Shown here: positions 30,973 to 39,708 of the stretch, one piece after another
Position numbering within the stretch: the first letter of the stretch is position 1
How the letters are laid out: the number at the start of each line of letters is the position of its first letter
From: an uncultured Celeribacter sp.
Lineage (GTDB): Bacteria; Pseudomonadota; Alphaproteobacteria; Rhodobacterales; Rhodobacteraceae
DNA: 64,000 nucleotides
Assembly (NCBI RefSeq): GCF_963675965.1
Contig: NZ_OY780935.1
Coordinates: 248,001 to 312,000 of the forward strand
Direction: 5' to 3'
Translations under genes and position numbers: made by a program
The notes under the pieces: generated by a model
Told to the model about the DNA's origin: nothing
The model's input: only the letters and a program-made list of their open reading frames with translations
The model's database searches: none

Positions 30973-32373
30973 GTGACAGCAATCTGGTGGCTGCGCCGCG
31001 ATCTGCGGCTTGATGACAATCCGGCACTCCGCGCTGCGGCCAAGGCCGGGCAGGTGCTGCCGGTGTTCATTTGCGATGACAGCGTTGAGCGCCTAGGCGC
31101 CGCCCCGAAATGGCGGCTTGGCCTTGGTTTGGAAGCGCTGATCCAGCGGATCGAGGCGCAGGGCGGTCAGGTGTTTCTGCGCCGGGGTGCTGCCCGTGAC
31201 ATCCTGCTGGAGCTTGCACAGGCCATTGGCGCCGATACGGTGGTTTGGAACCGGCTCTACGACGGGGCGGCGATTGAGCGTGACACAGCGGTGAAGACCG
31301 CCCTGCAAGAGGCCGGTCTGTCCGTGCAGTCATACAACAGCCATCTGCTGTTCGAACCCTGGACGGTCGAGACCAAGAGTGGCGGCTACTATAAGGTTTA
31401 TTCTCCCTTCTGGCGCGCGGTCTGCGATCGCCCTGTGGCCGCAGCGCACGCCGCGCCAAACGTCGATTGGGCCAGCCCGTCCGAGGTGCAGACTGATCCC
31501 GTGTCGGATTGGGCCCTGGGAGCCGGGATGCAGCGCGGAGCCGGGGTGGTGCAGGCGCATTGCCGGATCGGGGAAGACGCCGCGCAGGCGCGACTGGACC
31601 AGTTCATGGGATGTCATGTCGCCGACTACAAGGCGCGCCGCGACTTCCCGGCCGAACCTGTGTGTTCCGGCCTGTCGGAAAACCTCACCTATGGCGAAAT
31701 CTCTCCACGCCGGATCTGGGCTGCAGGGCAGGCCGCACGCGAAGCCGGAGAGCCCGGTGCAGAGCACTTTCTGAAAGAACTGGTCTGGCGCGAGTTCGCT
31801 TATCACCTGCTGTTCCACGAGCCGAGCCTGCCGGAGGACAATCACCGGGAGGGTTGGGATGATTTTCCATGGCGTGGTGACAGCGAAGACGCCGACCGCT
31901 GGCGGCGCGGCTGTACCGGCATCCGGTTTGTCGATGCGGCCATGCGCGAACTCTATGTCACCGGCACAATGCACAACCGGGCGCGAATGATCGTGGCCTC
32001 TTTCCTGACCAAACATCTGCTGACCGACTGGCGGCTGGGCAGGGCGTGGTTCGAAGACTGCCTGATCGATTGGGATCCGGCCTCGAATGCTATGGGATGG
32101 CAATGGGTGGCCGGATGCGGCCCGGACGCAGCCCCCTATTTTCGCGTCTTCAATCCAGATGGTCAGGCGGAAAAATACGACCCAGAGGGCACTTACAGGC
32201 ACCGCTGGATCGCGGAAGGCGAGGACACTCCCAGTGACACGGCGCTGTCCTTCTTTGATGCGGTGCCCAAATCATGGGCGGTGTCGCCCGGGGATGCCTA
32301 TCCGGCACCGATCATTGATTTGCGCAAAGGACGTGAACGCGCGCTGGCGGCCTATGAGGCGCGAAAGGGGTGA
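30973..32373 (+). CDS. phrB: Deoxyribodipyrimidine photolyase (class I)
   Basis: A 466-residue photolyase repairing UV-made pyrimidine dimers with blue light. The N-terminal antenna domain begins IWWLRRDLRLDDNPALR. FAD-binding segments include SPRRIWAAG, LKELVWREFAYHLLF, the MHNRARMIVASFLTKHLL region and DWDPASNAMGWQWVAGCGPDAAPYF (each in part), the class I core. It starts with GTG at 30973, six bases after AGAGGTGTG. An RpoE-like promoter precedes it. Its stop overlaps the open frame leading into cfa, and cfa, trgA and trgB follow on the same strand. Confidence 0.93.
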   Translation: MTAIWWLRRDLRLDDNPALRAAAKAGQVLPVFICDDSVERLGAAPKWRLGLGLEALIQRIEAQGGQVFLRRGAARDILLELAQAIGADTVVWNRLYDGAAIERDTAVKTALQEAGLSVQSYNSHLLFEPWTVETKSGGYYKVYSPFWRAVCDRPVAAAHAAPNVDWASPSEVQTDPVSDWALGAGMQRGAGVVQAHCRIGEDAAQARLDQFMGCHVADYKARRDFPAEPVCSGLSENLTYGEISPRRIWAAGQAAREAGEPGAEHFLKELVWREFAYHLLFHEPSLPEDNHREGWDDFPWRGDSEDADRWRRGCTGIRFVDAAMRELYVTGTMHNRARMIVASFLTKHLLTDWRLGRAWFEDCLIDWDPASNAMGWQWVAGCGPDAAPYFRVFNPDGQAEKYDPEGTYRHRWIAEGEDTPSDTALSFFDAVPKSWAVSPGDAYPAPIIDLRKGRERALAAYEARKG

Positions 32374-32462
32374 CGGATGGATATTTCACGCTAATATTCC
32401 AAGCCAAGGGGTTCAAAAGAACCTGCCTTCAAAAACAGGCGCAGAGATTCCAGGGGGACGAC

Positions 32463-33710
32463 ATGCTCAATCCGGACACGTCATCGCAGGCGACATCAAA
32501 GGTGCTGACCTCGACCGAGGGGCAACCGGACCTGCCACGCTATTTCACACAGGTTTACGATATCGCCTCTGAGATGGCGCGCGGGCGGCTCGATTTCATG
32601 ATGCCGGACGGACGTGTGTTCCGGGCCGAGGGCAAAGCGCCCGGTCCGGTGGCAGAGCTGCACATTCATTCTCCCGATGTTTTTGCCCGGCTCATCCGCG
32701 AAGGCGATCTGGGGTTCTGCGAAGATTATCTCGATGGCGGCTGGTCCACCCCGGATTTGCAGGCCTTCATGGATCTGCTGCATGCCGACAATGACGATCT
32801 CTATGACGGCTTTCCGGGCATGGCCTTTATCCGGGCCTATGAACGGTTGCGGCATTGGGCCAATTCCAACTCCAAGCGTCAGGCGAAAAAGAATATTTCT
32901 TATCACTATGATTTGGGAAATGACTTCTACAGCCTGTGGCTCGATGACACGATGACCTATTCTTCTGCGCTGTTTGAGAGCGGTCAGGAGAGTCTGGAAC
33001 AGGCACAGATCCAGAAATACGCCTCGCTCGTCGATGAAATGGGCGTCAAGGAAGGCGACCATGTGCTGGAAATCGGCTGCGGCTGGGGCGGCTTTGCCGA
33101 ATATGCCGCAGGCACGCGCGGGCTGCGGGTAACCGGGCTGACGATTTCGCAAGAACAGTTTAACTTTGCAAAAGAACGCATTGAAAAGGCGGGGCTTTCA
33201 GATCGTGTCAAGCTTAAGCTTCAGGACTATCGCGACGAAGAGGGCCAATATGACGGCATTGCCTCCATCGAGATGTTCGAGGCCGTGGGCGAAAAATACT
33301 GGCCGATCTACTTTCAGAAGGTGCGTGAATGCCTGAAACCCAATGCCAATGCGACGTTGCAGATCATCACGCTGCAGGACCGCCGCTTTGAAACCTACCG
33401 AAAATCCGTTGACTTCATTCAGAAATACATTTTTCCCGGCGGCATGCTTCCGAGCCCCTCGGCCTTGAAAGAACAGATATCTCAGGCCGGGCTTGGTTTC
33501 GTCCAGAGCAAAGAATTTGGTGAAAGTTACAGCCACACGCTGCGCCGCTGGTACGATGTGTTCAACGCGCGCTGGGATGATGTCGCCGCGCTTGGTTTTG
33601 ACGACCGTTTTCGGCGGATGTGGAATTTCTACCTGACCTCTTGCGCTGCGACCTTCCACAGTGGCAATTGTGACGTGACACAGATCACAATGACAAGACC
33701 GAGCAGCTGA
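32463..33710 (+). CDS. cfa: Cyclopropane-fatty-acyl-phospholipid synthase
   Basis: A 415-residue SAM-dependent enzyme that adds a methylene bridge to unsaturated acyl chains of membrane lipids. Seen: the N-terminal lipid-binding region (LGFCEDYLDGGWSTPDL, in part), ISYHYDLGNDFYSLWLD, the SAM site VLEIGCGWGGFAEYA (about residues 200-214), SIEMFEAVGEKYW and the catalytic-core QKYIFPGGMLPS. The ATG at 32463 has AGGGGGACGAC upstream; an in-frame start at 32370 that overlaps phrB has no family support. The promoter context (RpoE with photolyase) fits protection of the membrane against singlet oxygen. Confidence 0.93.
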   Translation: MLNPDTSSQATSKVLTSTEGQPDLPRYFTQVYDIASEMARGRLDFMMPDGRVFRAEGKAPGPVAELHIHSPDVFARLIREGDLGFCEDYLDGGWSTPDLQAFMDLLHADNDDLYDGFPGMAFIRAYERLRHWANSNSKRQAKKNISYHYDLGNDFYSLWLDDTMTYSSALFESGQESLEQAQIQKYASLVDEMGVKEGDHVLEIGCGWGGFAEYAAGTRGLRVTGLTISQEQFNFAKERIEKAGLSDRVKLKLQDYRDEEGQYDGIASIEMFEAVGEKYWPIYFQKVRECLKPNANATLQIITLQDRRFETYRKSVDFIQKYIFPGGMLPSPSALKEQISQAGLGFVQSKEFGESYSHTLRRWYDVFNARWDDVAALGFDDRFRRMWNFYLTSCAATFHSGNCDVTQITMTRPSS

Positions 33711-33712
33711 CA

Positions 33713-34153
33713 ATGCCCACCGCCGCAAAACTGAGTGCCGCCATCTGGTTTGCCCTGTTGGCGTGGTTTGCGGCGGAGCTGAGCAAGGGGCATATGGACG
33801 ACAACATGCGTTTTGGCGCCATGTCCCTGATTTGTGCGGGCTTCGGGGCGGTGATCGGCTGGGTGTTTCTTGGACGGCGGGCCGGTGCGGCGATGCAAAC
33901 CGCGCTCGGCTTTGGCCTGACCGCATCCGCGCTTATGGCCTTTGGGTCCGTGTTCTATTTCGCCTTCGAACAAATGATCCACCGCTCATGGGATCAACGC
34001 TATCGCGATGCCGCCCATGCGTTGAACGGCTTTGGGGATCTGTTTGTGCAATATGGTGCCTTTGCCGTACAAGCCGATGTTCTGGCCACGCTTGTGGTGG
34101 GCGGGCTGTTTGGCGGCTGGCTGACAGAGAAAGTATCCCAAAAATGGTCCTGA
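33713..34153 (+). CDS. trgA: TrgA-family membrane protein
   Basis: A 146-residue protein with four predicted helices: AAIWFALLAWFAAEL, FGAMSLICAGFGAVIGWVFLG, QTALGFGLTASALMAFGSVF and VLATLVVGGLFGGWL. It matches TrgA, named from the trgAB tellurite-resistance locus of Rhodobacter sphaeroides. The molecular role is unknown. It starts two bases after the cfa stop and overlaps trgB by ten bases, so all are co-translated in one operon. Confidence 0.8.
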   Translation: MPTAAKLSAAIWFALLAWFAAELSKGHMDDNMRFGAMSLICAGFGAVIGWVFLGRRAGAAMQTALGFGLTASALMAFGSVFYFAFEQMIHRSWDQRYRDAAHALNGFGDLFVQYGAFAVQADVLATLVVGGLFGGWLTEKVSQKWS

Positions 34154-35013
34154 AAGATCCCTTCGCCGATTTGGCGCAGCACTATACGCCTGGACAGGTG
34201 CAGCGGATGCGCGCCGTTCTGGACGGGGACGAACCCTATCTGACGCCGGAATTTGTGCAGGCTGCGGCGCTGGAACTGGTGCTTTATGATGAGGATGTCT
34301 CCCTGGAGCGGCTGCGGTCTCTGCGTCCGATGATCCTGATCCGGGCCTGGGCGCGGTTGCAGGCCGGGCAGGGCGCACGGCCGCGCGCGCCGGGGCGCGC
34401 AGACATGAGCCGTGACGATGTGCAGGTTTTGGATCGTTTGATCCCCTACAGCGGTTTTTTCGCCGTCGATGACAGCCGTTTGCGGCACAAGCGTTTTGAC
34501 GGCGGAACCTCGGGTATTTTGGGGCGTGCCGGATTTCTGATGGCAGATGCCGCGACGGTTCTGCCTTATGATCCACGCCGGGACCGGGTGCTGATCATCG
34601 AACAGTTCCGTTTCGGTCCTTTTGCCCGTGGCGATCTTCGACCATGGATGTTCGAACCGATCGCCGGGCGCATCGATCCCGGCGAAGGCGCGACCGAAAC
34701 CGTGTTGCGCGAGGCAGTGGAAGAGGCCGGGGTGACTTTGGGAGCTCTTCACAAGATTGCCGAATATTACCCGTCCAGCGGCGCGATCACTGAATATGTG
34801 CATTCCTTCATCGGCATCGCCGATCTGCCTGATGACATCACCGGTGTCGGCGGGCTGGAGGCTGAACAGGAAGACATTGCCTCAACACTGGTCAGCTTTG
34901 AACGTCTGATGGAGATGTGCGACGCAGGAATGCTTGATGTCGGGCCGTTGTATCTGTCGGCGCTTTGGCTGGCCCGTCACCGCGACCGGCTGCGTGCGGA
35001 GGCGGCGGGCTGA
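34144..35013 (+). CDS. trgB: TrgB-type NUDIX hydrolase
   Basis: A 289-residue protein with a perfect Nudix box, GRIDPGEGATETVLREAVEEAG (residues about 176-197, given in part), inside an ADP-sugar-pyrophosphatase-like domain. It also has an N-terminal extension of about 110 residues rich in Arg/Leu, as in TrgB. It presumably hydrolyses a nucleoside diphosphate derivative, for example ADP-ribose. The ATG at 34144 lies inside trgA. In R. sphaeroides a cysK lies between the trg genes as I recall; here they are contiguous. It ends convergent with the MFS gene. Confidence 0.85.
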   Translation: MVLKDPFADLAQHYTPGQVQRMRAVLDGDEPYLTPEFVQAAALELVLYDEDVSLERLRSLRPMILIRAWARLQAGQGARPRAPGRADMSRDDVQVLDRLIPYSGFFAVDDSRLRHKRFDGGTSGILGRAGFLMADAATVLPYDPRRDRVLIIEQFRFGPFARGDLRPWMFEPIAGRIDPGEGATETVLREAVEEAGVTLGALHKIAEYYPSSGAITEYVHSFIGIADLPDDITGVGGLEAEQEDIASTLVSFERLMEMCDAGMLDVGPLYLSALWLARHRDRLRAEAAG

Positions 35014-35025
35014 GGCCACCCGCCT

Positions 35026-36243
35026 TCAGCTTGCGTCCCGCTGCATCCAGAGCCAGATCAGCGCGCCACCGGCCAGCGTCAAAAGCGGCACCATGGCAAG
35101 GTTCACAGCCTGCCAGCCATCCTGCGCCGATCCGCCCGAACAGTTCATCAAACCGCCAGAGGCCAGCGAGGCAATGGTCACGCCGCCAAAGACGATCAAA
35201 TCGTTCATACCCTGAACCCGACCGCGTTCCGAGGGCTCATGGGCCGAAGACAGCATGGCGGTGGCCCCGATGAACCCAAAGTTCCAGCCGATGCCCAGCA
35301 GCACCAGCGCCAGAAAGAAGTTTTCGATATTGACCCCGGCCATGCCGGTGACACCGGCGCCGGCAAGGATGACCAGCCCGATGGCCATGATCCGCTCGAC
35401 GCCGAAACGTGCGATCAGCGCCCCGGTAAAGAAGGAGGGCACAAACATCGCCAGCACATGGGCCGAGACGACATCGGCGGCCGTGTTCTGTTCAAAGCCG
35501 CAGCCGACCACGGCCAGTGGCGTGGAGGTCATCACCAGATTCATCAGCGCATAGGACACCATCGCCACGATGATCGCCACGGCGACGCGCGGGGTTTTCA
35601 GCAGCTCCAGACGCGACCGGCCGATCAGATGGTCATGGGTCGAGACCGGCGGTTTCGGGATGTCGAGAAACAGAAACAGGAACGATCCGATCAGGTTGAT
35701 CGCGATCACGGCCAGATAAGTGCCCATGAAGGGCACGACCATCGCTTGCGAGGTGACCTTAACCAGTTGTGGTCCGATGATGGCAGAAGCAAGCCCGCCA
35801 GCCAGCACATAGGAGATCGCCTTGGGGCGGAAGGCCTCATCCGCCGTGTCGGTGGCGGCGAAACGAAAGAAGCCCTGCGAGCTTTGGTAAACCCCGGTGA
35901 AGACCCCGCCCAGAACAAACAGCCAGAAGTTCTGCTGCATCAGAGCATAAGCGCCAATGAGCGCGCCCATAGCTCCGCTGCCGGTGCCGATCCAGAACCC
36001 GACGCGACGCCCCCAGCGCTGCATCACCGCTGAAAGTGGCGTCGCGGCCAACATCGATCCCAGCACCGTGGCGGAAATCGGCAGGGTCGCAAAACACAGG
36101 TTCGCCGCCAGAGATTGCCCTGCCAGCCCCGCGATCGTGAAAATCATAGACATTTGCGCGCCCAGAAAGGCCTGCGCCATCACCAGCACGATGACATTGC
36201 GGCGGGCGCGGGATTGATCTGCGGACAGGGGCATGTCGGTCAT
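35026..36243 (-). CDS. Major facilitator superfamily transporter
   Basis: A 405-residue permease with twelve hydrophobic helices. The MFS motif A equivalent is in the helix 2-3 loop (SAVMQRWGRRVGFWIG). A second basic loop lies between the two halves (PKPPVSTHDHLIGRSRLEL, in part). The fold and length fit the drug/metabolite efflux groups, but the substrate is unknown. The start MTDMPLSADQ has GAGAT upstream. It is convergent with trgB, ending 12 bases from it, and lies downstream of cobA on the minus strand. Confidence 0.85.
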   Translation of the reverse strand: MTDMPLSADQSRARRNVIVLVMAQAFLGAQMSMIFTIAGLAGQSLAANLCFATLPISATVLGSMLAATPLSAVMQRWGRRVGFWIGTGSGAMGALIGAYALMQQNFWLFVLGGVFTGVYQSSQGFFRFAATDTADEAFRPKAISYVLAGGLASAIIGPQLVKVTSQAMVVPFMGTYLAVIAINLIGSFLFLFLDIPKPPVSTHDHLIGRSRLELLKTPRVAVAIIVAMVSYALMNLVMTSTPLAVVGCGFEQNTAADVVSAHVLAMFVPSFFTGALIARFGVERIMAIGLVILAGAGVTGMAGVNIENFFLALVLLGIGWNFGFIGATAMLSSAHEPSERGRVQGMNDLIVFGGVTIASLASGGLMNCSGGSAQDGWQAVNLAMVPLLTLAGGALIWLWMQRDAS

Positions 36244-36389
36244 GGGGATCTCGCGGAACTTTTGCGTGAAATTGAATGTGTTTGATCGCGTTTACGCGGT
36301 CTGCGCCGATTTGCCTAGCCGCGACTTTCAGAAGGTCGGCTTGCGCAAATGCGATAAGAGGGGGTGCCTAAGCCGAAAACGCGTGGCGG

Positions 36390-37247
36390 CTATTTGATCT
36401 CAGCCGGTTTGTTGCGTCCCAGAGGATCAAGGTTGCGTGGCGTCTCGCCCCGCATGAGCGCCTGCCAGTCCAGCACCTGCCGCATCAGCACAGCCCGGCC
36501 AATGCAGATGATCGCGGGCGGCTCCATTGCCGCCTGCGCAATGTCCTCGACCATCCGGTCCAGAGTGGTTTCCAGAACCTCTTGATCGGGCGTTGTCGCC
36601 TGCGACACGACCGCGACGGCTTCCTCGGGCGGGCGGCCCGCAGCCAACAGACCGGCGCGGATCTTGGCGGCATGTTTCATGCCCATGTAGATGACGATGA
36701 CATTGGACGCCCGTGATACCGCCGCCCAGTCCACGCTTTTCGGCGTTTCGCCACGCTGATCATGGCCGGTGACAAAGGTCACTGCCTGATTGACATCGCG
36801 ATGCGTCACCGGGATGCCCGCATAGGCCAGGCCGCCAATGCCAGCAGAAATGCCCGGCACGATGCGCACGGGGATGCCATGCTGAATCAGAGTCTGCGCC
36901 TCTTCGCCGCCCCGCCCAAAGACAAAAGGATCACCGCCCTTCAGCCGCAGAACCCGTTTTCCTGCCCGCGCGAGATCGACCAGTTGCAGGGAAATATCGG
37001 CCTGTTTGGCCGAAGGTTTGCCGCCGCGTTTGCCGGCATAGATCTTCTCGGCGGTCTCCGGCGCCCAGCTCAGGATCTGATCTGAGACCAAGGCGTCATA
37101 GACGATCACATCGGCCTGTCGCAGCGCATTGATGGCATGCAATGTCATCAGCCCGGGATCACCGGGGCCCGCGCCGCACAGCCAGACCCAGCCGGGCAGG
37201 ATTTCGGGCCAGTCACCGACCGGAAGGGAAAGAGAAGATTCGCTCAT
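36390..37247 (-). CDS. cobA: Uroporphyrinogen-III C-methyltransferase
   Basis: A 285-residue SAM-dependent methyltransferase making precorrin-2, the branch point to cobalamin and sirohaem. Motifs: WLCGAGPGDPGLMTLHAINAL (in part), VYDALVSDQIL, RLKGGDPFVFGRGGEEA (in part) and VPGISAGIGGLAYAGIPVTHR (in part). It is the single-function CobA form, without a CysG dehydrogenase domain. The start at 37247 is fixed by MSESSLSL before the conserved core; the open frame continues 73 codons upstream. It is divergent from cobK, so two B12 genes flank one promoter region. Confidence 0.95.
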   Translation of the reverse strand: MSESSLSLPVGDWPEILPGWVWLCGAGPGDPGLMTLHAINALRQADVIVYDALVSDQILSWAPETAEKIYAGKRGGKPSAKQADISLQLVDLARAGKRVLRLKGGDPFVFGRGGEEAQTLIQHGIPVRIVPGISAGIGGLAYAGIPVTHRDVNQAVTFVTGHDQRGETPKSVDWAAVSRASNVIVIYMGMKHAAKIRAGLLAAGRPPEEAVAVVSQATTPDQEVLETTLDRMVEDIAQAAMEPPAIICIGRAVLMRQVLDWQALMRGETPRNLDPLGRNKPAEIK

Positions 37248-37390
37248 ACCCAAGTTATGACCAAGGCGTTGCGGTTTAGAAAGAGTGAAGACCAGCCGCA
37301 AGACCGCAGGCCACCGCCACGGCGCTCTTGCACAATCCGGCGCCATCGGCCATTCGTCGGCAGACGATATCATGGTAAAAAGGCTGGGTG

Positions 37391-38137
37391 ATGATCCTTT
37401 TGTTGGCAGGCACGACCGAAGCACGCAATTTGGCGCAGCACCTTTTGTCTTCTGGGGTGGAGGCACTTGCGGTGCTGCCAGCGGGGTCGGAAGCGGAAAA
37501 TGTCGAGGATCTGTCCGGCCTTGCGGCTGTACAGGTCAATTTTGCGGAGGCTGAGGCGTTTCAGGCCCTGTTTGACCGTCCCGATGTGCATGCGGTGATT
37601 GATGCCAGCGATCCTTTCGATGCGCAGACGACGGAACAGGCCGTCGCGCTGAGTGCGGCGCGGGCGCTGCCCTATCTGCGGTACGAGCGGGCAGGGTGGC
37701 GGTCCCAGCCCGGCGATGCATGGCATGAGGTCCCAGACTGGGCCACCGCCGGGGCGCAGCTGCCGGCGCGGGCGAATGTTTTTGTGCCGATTCCGCCGCG
37801 GGATCTGGCCTCGGTTTCGGCGCTTTGTGCACAATGCGACGGGATCAGCCTTCAGGTGTTTGCGGATGCACCCTCCGTGCCGCAGGCCACCCCGCTGGCG
37901 CAGGGGCGACCATCCTCTGATGCGCAGGCCGTTGCGCTGTTGCTGTCGATGTCGCCGGTCCGGATGGTGCTGGAAAACAGTGGCGATCAGGCGGGGCGGC
38001 GGTTGCTGAGCGCGGCGCGCCATGTGGGTGTGCCGGTCTTGCTGATTGCGCGCCCGCCGCAGCCGCCTGCAATGGAACGCCGAGAGCAGGTGCTCGATGC
38101 GCTTGAATGGGCGGAGGCGCAGGATGCCTATGCCTAG
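37391..38137 (+). CDS. cobK: Precorrin-6A reductase
   Basis: A 248-residue NADPH-dependent reductase of the aerobic cobalamin pathway. It begins MILLLAGTTEARNLAQHL, the conserved nucleotide-binding start of the CobK/CbiJ family. It continues with AVIDASDPFDAQTTEQAV, LPYLRYERAGW and the late PVRMVLENSGDQAG segment. The GTG three bases earlier is an alternative start. It overlaps the following glycosylase gene by 14 bases. The rest of the cob cluster is not in the window. Confidence 0.85.
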   Translation: MILLLAGTTEARNLAQHLLSSGVEALAVLPAGSEAENVEDLSGLAAVQVNFAEAEAFQALFDRPDVHAVIDASDPFDAQTTEQAVALSAARALPYLRYERAGWRSQPGDAWHEVPDWATAGAQLPARANVFVPIPPRDLASVSALCAQCDGISLQVFADAPSVPQATPLAQGRPSSDAQAVALLLSMSPVRMVLENSGDQAGRRLLSAARHVGVPVLLIARPPQPPAMERREQVLDALEWAEAQDAYA

Positions 38138-38765
38138 CGCGCCGCGCCGCATCCACTGCGCCGAGGACGTCGCCGAAGGCGCTGCCTATCTTGCGCAGAT
38201 TGAACCGCGTTTTGCGTATGCGCTTGAACAAACAGGCCCTTTGCCATTGCGACGACGCAAAGATGGGTTTGAACAGCTTCTTGCCGCGATTGTCAGCCAG
38301 CAGATTTCGGTGGCGGCGGCCAATGGCATTTGGGCGCGCCTTAAGGCGGCGCGTCTGACCGGACCGCGCAAAGTGTTATGGGCCACGGAAGAGGATCTGC
38401 GCGCATGTGGGCTTTCACGTCAGAAGGTACGCTATGCCAAGGCGCTGGCAGAGGCCCGGATCGACTATCATGCCCTGCGCGAGGCACCCAGTTCCGAGGT
38501 GATCGCAACCCTGACCGAGGTGCCGGGGATCGGTGTCTGGACCGCCGAGATCTACGCCATGTTTTCGCTGGGGCATGCCGATGTCTTTGCTCCGGGTGAT
38601 CTGGCACTGCAGGAGTCCGCAAGGTTGCTCTTCGATCTGGACGCGCGCCCCAAAGACCGTGCGTTTCGCGAGATGGCGGCCCTCTGGTCGCCATGGCAAG
38701 CAGTTGCAGCGCGACTGCTTTGGGCCTACTACCGTGTCGAGAAGCAACGCGAAGGGGTACGTTGA
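38124..38765 (+). CDS. DNA-3-methyladenine glycosylase (HhH-GPD, AlkA-like)
   Basis: A 213-residue base-excision repair glycosylase. The helix-hairpin-helix and GPD loop are in LTEVPGIGVWTAEIYAMFSLGHADVFAPGDLAL (about 130-162, in part). The PGDLAL Asp is the usual catalytic residue. FEQLLAAIVSQQISVAAANGIWARL (in part) is the family's N-terminal helix pair. It would remove alkylated purines. The start is uncertain between ATG at 38124 and ATG at 38130; both lie inside the cobK end. The stop overlaps the esterase ATG (TGATG). Confidence 0.9.
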   Translation: MPMPSAPRRIHCAEDVAEGAAYLAQIEPRFAYALEQTGPLPLRRRKDGFEQLLAAIVSQQISVAAANGIWARLKAARLTGPRKVLWATEEDLRACGLSRQKVRYAKALAEARIDYHALREAPSSEVIATLTEVPGIGVWTAEIYAMFSLGHADVFAPGDLALQESARLLFDLDARPKDRAFREMAALWSPWQAVAARLLWAYYRVEKQREGVR

Positions 38766-39442
38766 TGGCGACTTTGACCAATCATATGAAAGACAGTGTG
38801 TCCGGGCGCGTCAGCTCGGTCGTGGTGTTCCTGCACGGCTATGGCGCGGATGCCAATGATCTGCTCAGCCTCGCTGATCCTCTGGGCGAACACATGCCGG
38901 ATACGGTGTTTTTCGCCCCCGATGCGCCCGAGCGCTGCACCGGTAACCCGATGGGCTATCAGTGGTTTCCGATCCCGTGGATTGACGGTTCGTCCGAAGA
39001 AGAAGCCCGCGCGGGCATGATGCGTGCGGTGGATGAGCTTAACGACTATCTCGACAATCTGATGGTGGATTACGGGCTTGAGGCTGACCAGCTGGCGCTT
39101 GTGGGCTTTTCGCAAGGCACCATGATGGCGCTACATGTCGCACCGCGCCGCGAAGATGCGGTGGCCTGTGTTGTCGGCTTTTCCGGGCGCCTGATCGAAC
39201 CGGAAATGCTGGAAGATGAGGCGCGGGTGAAAATGCCCGTTCTGCTGTTGCACGGGGACGAAGACGAAGTGGTCCCGCCGCAATCCCTGCCGCAGGCCGG
39301 CGAAGCCCTGCAGGCGGCTGGCTTCCCGACCTTTGCCCATATCATGCGCGGCACGGGGCATGGCATTTCTCCCGACGGCCTGTCGGTTGCGCTGGCCTTT
39401 CTGCGCGAACAACTGGGCTATGATGCCCCCTCGGACACCTGA
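38765..39442 (+). CDS. Alpha/beta-hydrolase, carboxylesterase/phospholipase family
   Basis: A 225-residue serine hydrolase of the YpfH/Abhydrolase_2 type. The oxyanion loop VVFLHGYGADANDLL is near residue 24. The nucleophile is in LVGFSQGTMMALH (Ser near 118). Asp is in LLLHGDEDEVVP (near 165) and His in RGTGHGIS (near 198). It is likely a small-molecule carboxylesterase or lysophospholipase. Its ATG shares the A of the glycosylase stop, so translation is coupled in cobK-glycosylase-esterase. Confidence 0.88.
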   Translation: MATLTNHMKDSVSGRVSSVVVFLHGYGADANDLLSLADPLGEHMPDTVFFAPDAPERCTGNPMGYQWFPIPWIDGSSEEEARAGMMRAVDELNDYLDNLMVDYGLEADQLALVGFSQGTMMALHVAPRREDAVACVVGFSGRLIEPEMLEDEARVKMPVLLLHGDEDEVVPPQSLPQAGEALQAAGFPTFAHIMRGTGHGISPDGLSVALAFLREQLGYDAPSDT

Positions 39443-39582
39443 GACGGCGGCGGCAGATGTCTGCGATCCGGCGATACATCTGCCGCCCGTCCGGTTTTTC
39501 AATTGAATTTTAACCACTCCCCTTGACCCCCGGGTTCGGAGTGTTACGTTTCCATTACGAACTTTGACTGGAGGGATCCACA

Positions 39583-39708
39583 ATGGACATTCTCATGACT
39601 TCCGCAATCGCCTTTGGTGTGACAGCTGTCATGGTGGCCTATGCCCTTCGTTCGACTGGTGAACGTCTCCCTATCCGCATCCGTATTGAAGACCGCCGCC
39701 GCCGTTGA
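39583..39708 (+). CDS. Small ORF (41 aa) overlapping the ABC-F start
   Basis: An ATG at 39583, seven bases after a perfect GGAGGG, opens a 41-codon frame: MDILMTSAIAFGVTAVMVAY and then a basic tail ending RIEDRRRR. It has one possible transmembrane helix. TTGACC at 39523-39528 with TACGTT 17 bases downstream is a plausible promoter. The frame ends 68 bases inside the ABC-F gene, whose ATG at 39641 has only a weak GGTGG. It could be a small membrane protein or a regulatory upstream ORF. I do not recognise it. Confidence 0.5.
   Translation: MDILMTSAIAFGVTAVMVAYALRSTGERLPIRIRIEDRRRR

Noticed and set aside
37248..37390. Cobalamin riboswitch between cobA and cobK
   Set aside because: The gap is only about 140 bases and lacks the conserved B12-box; aerobic B12 genes often lack one.
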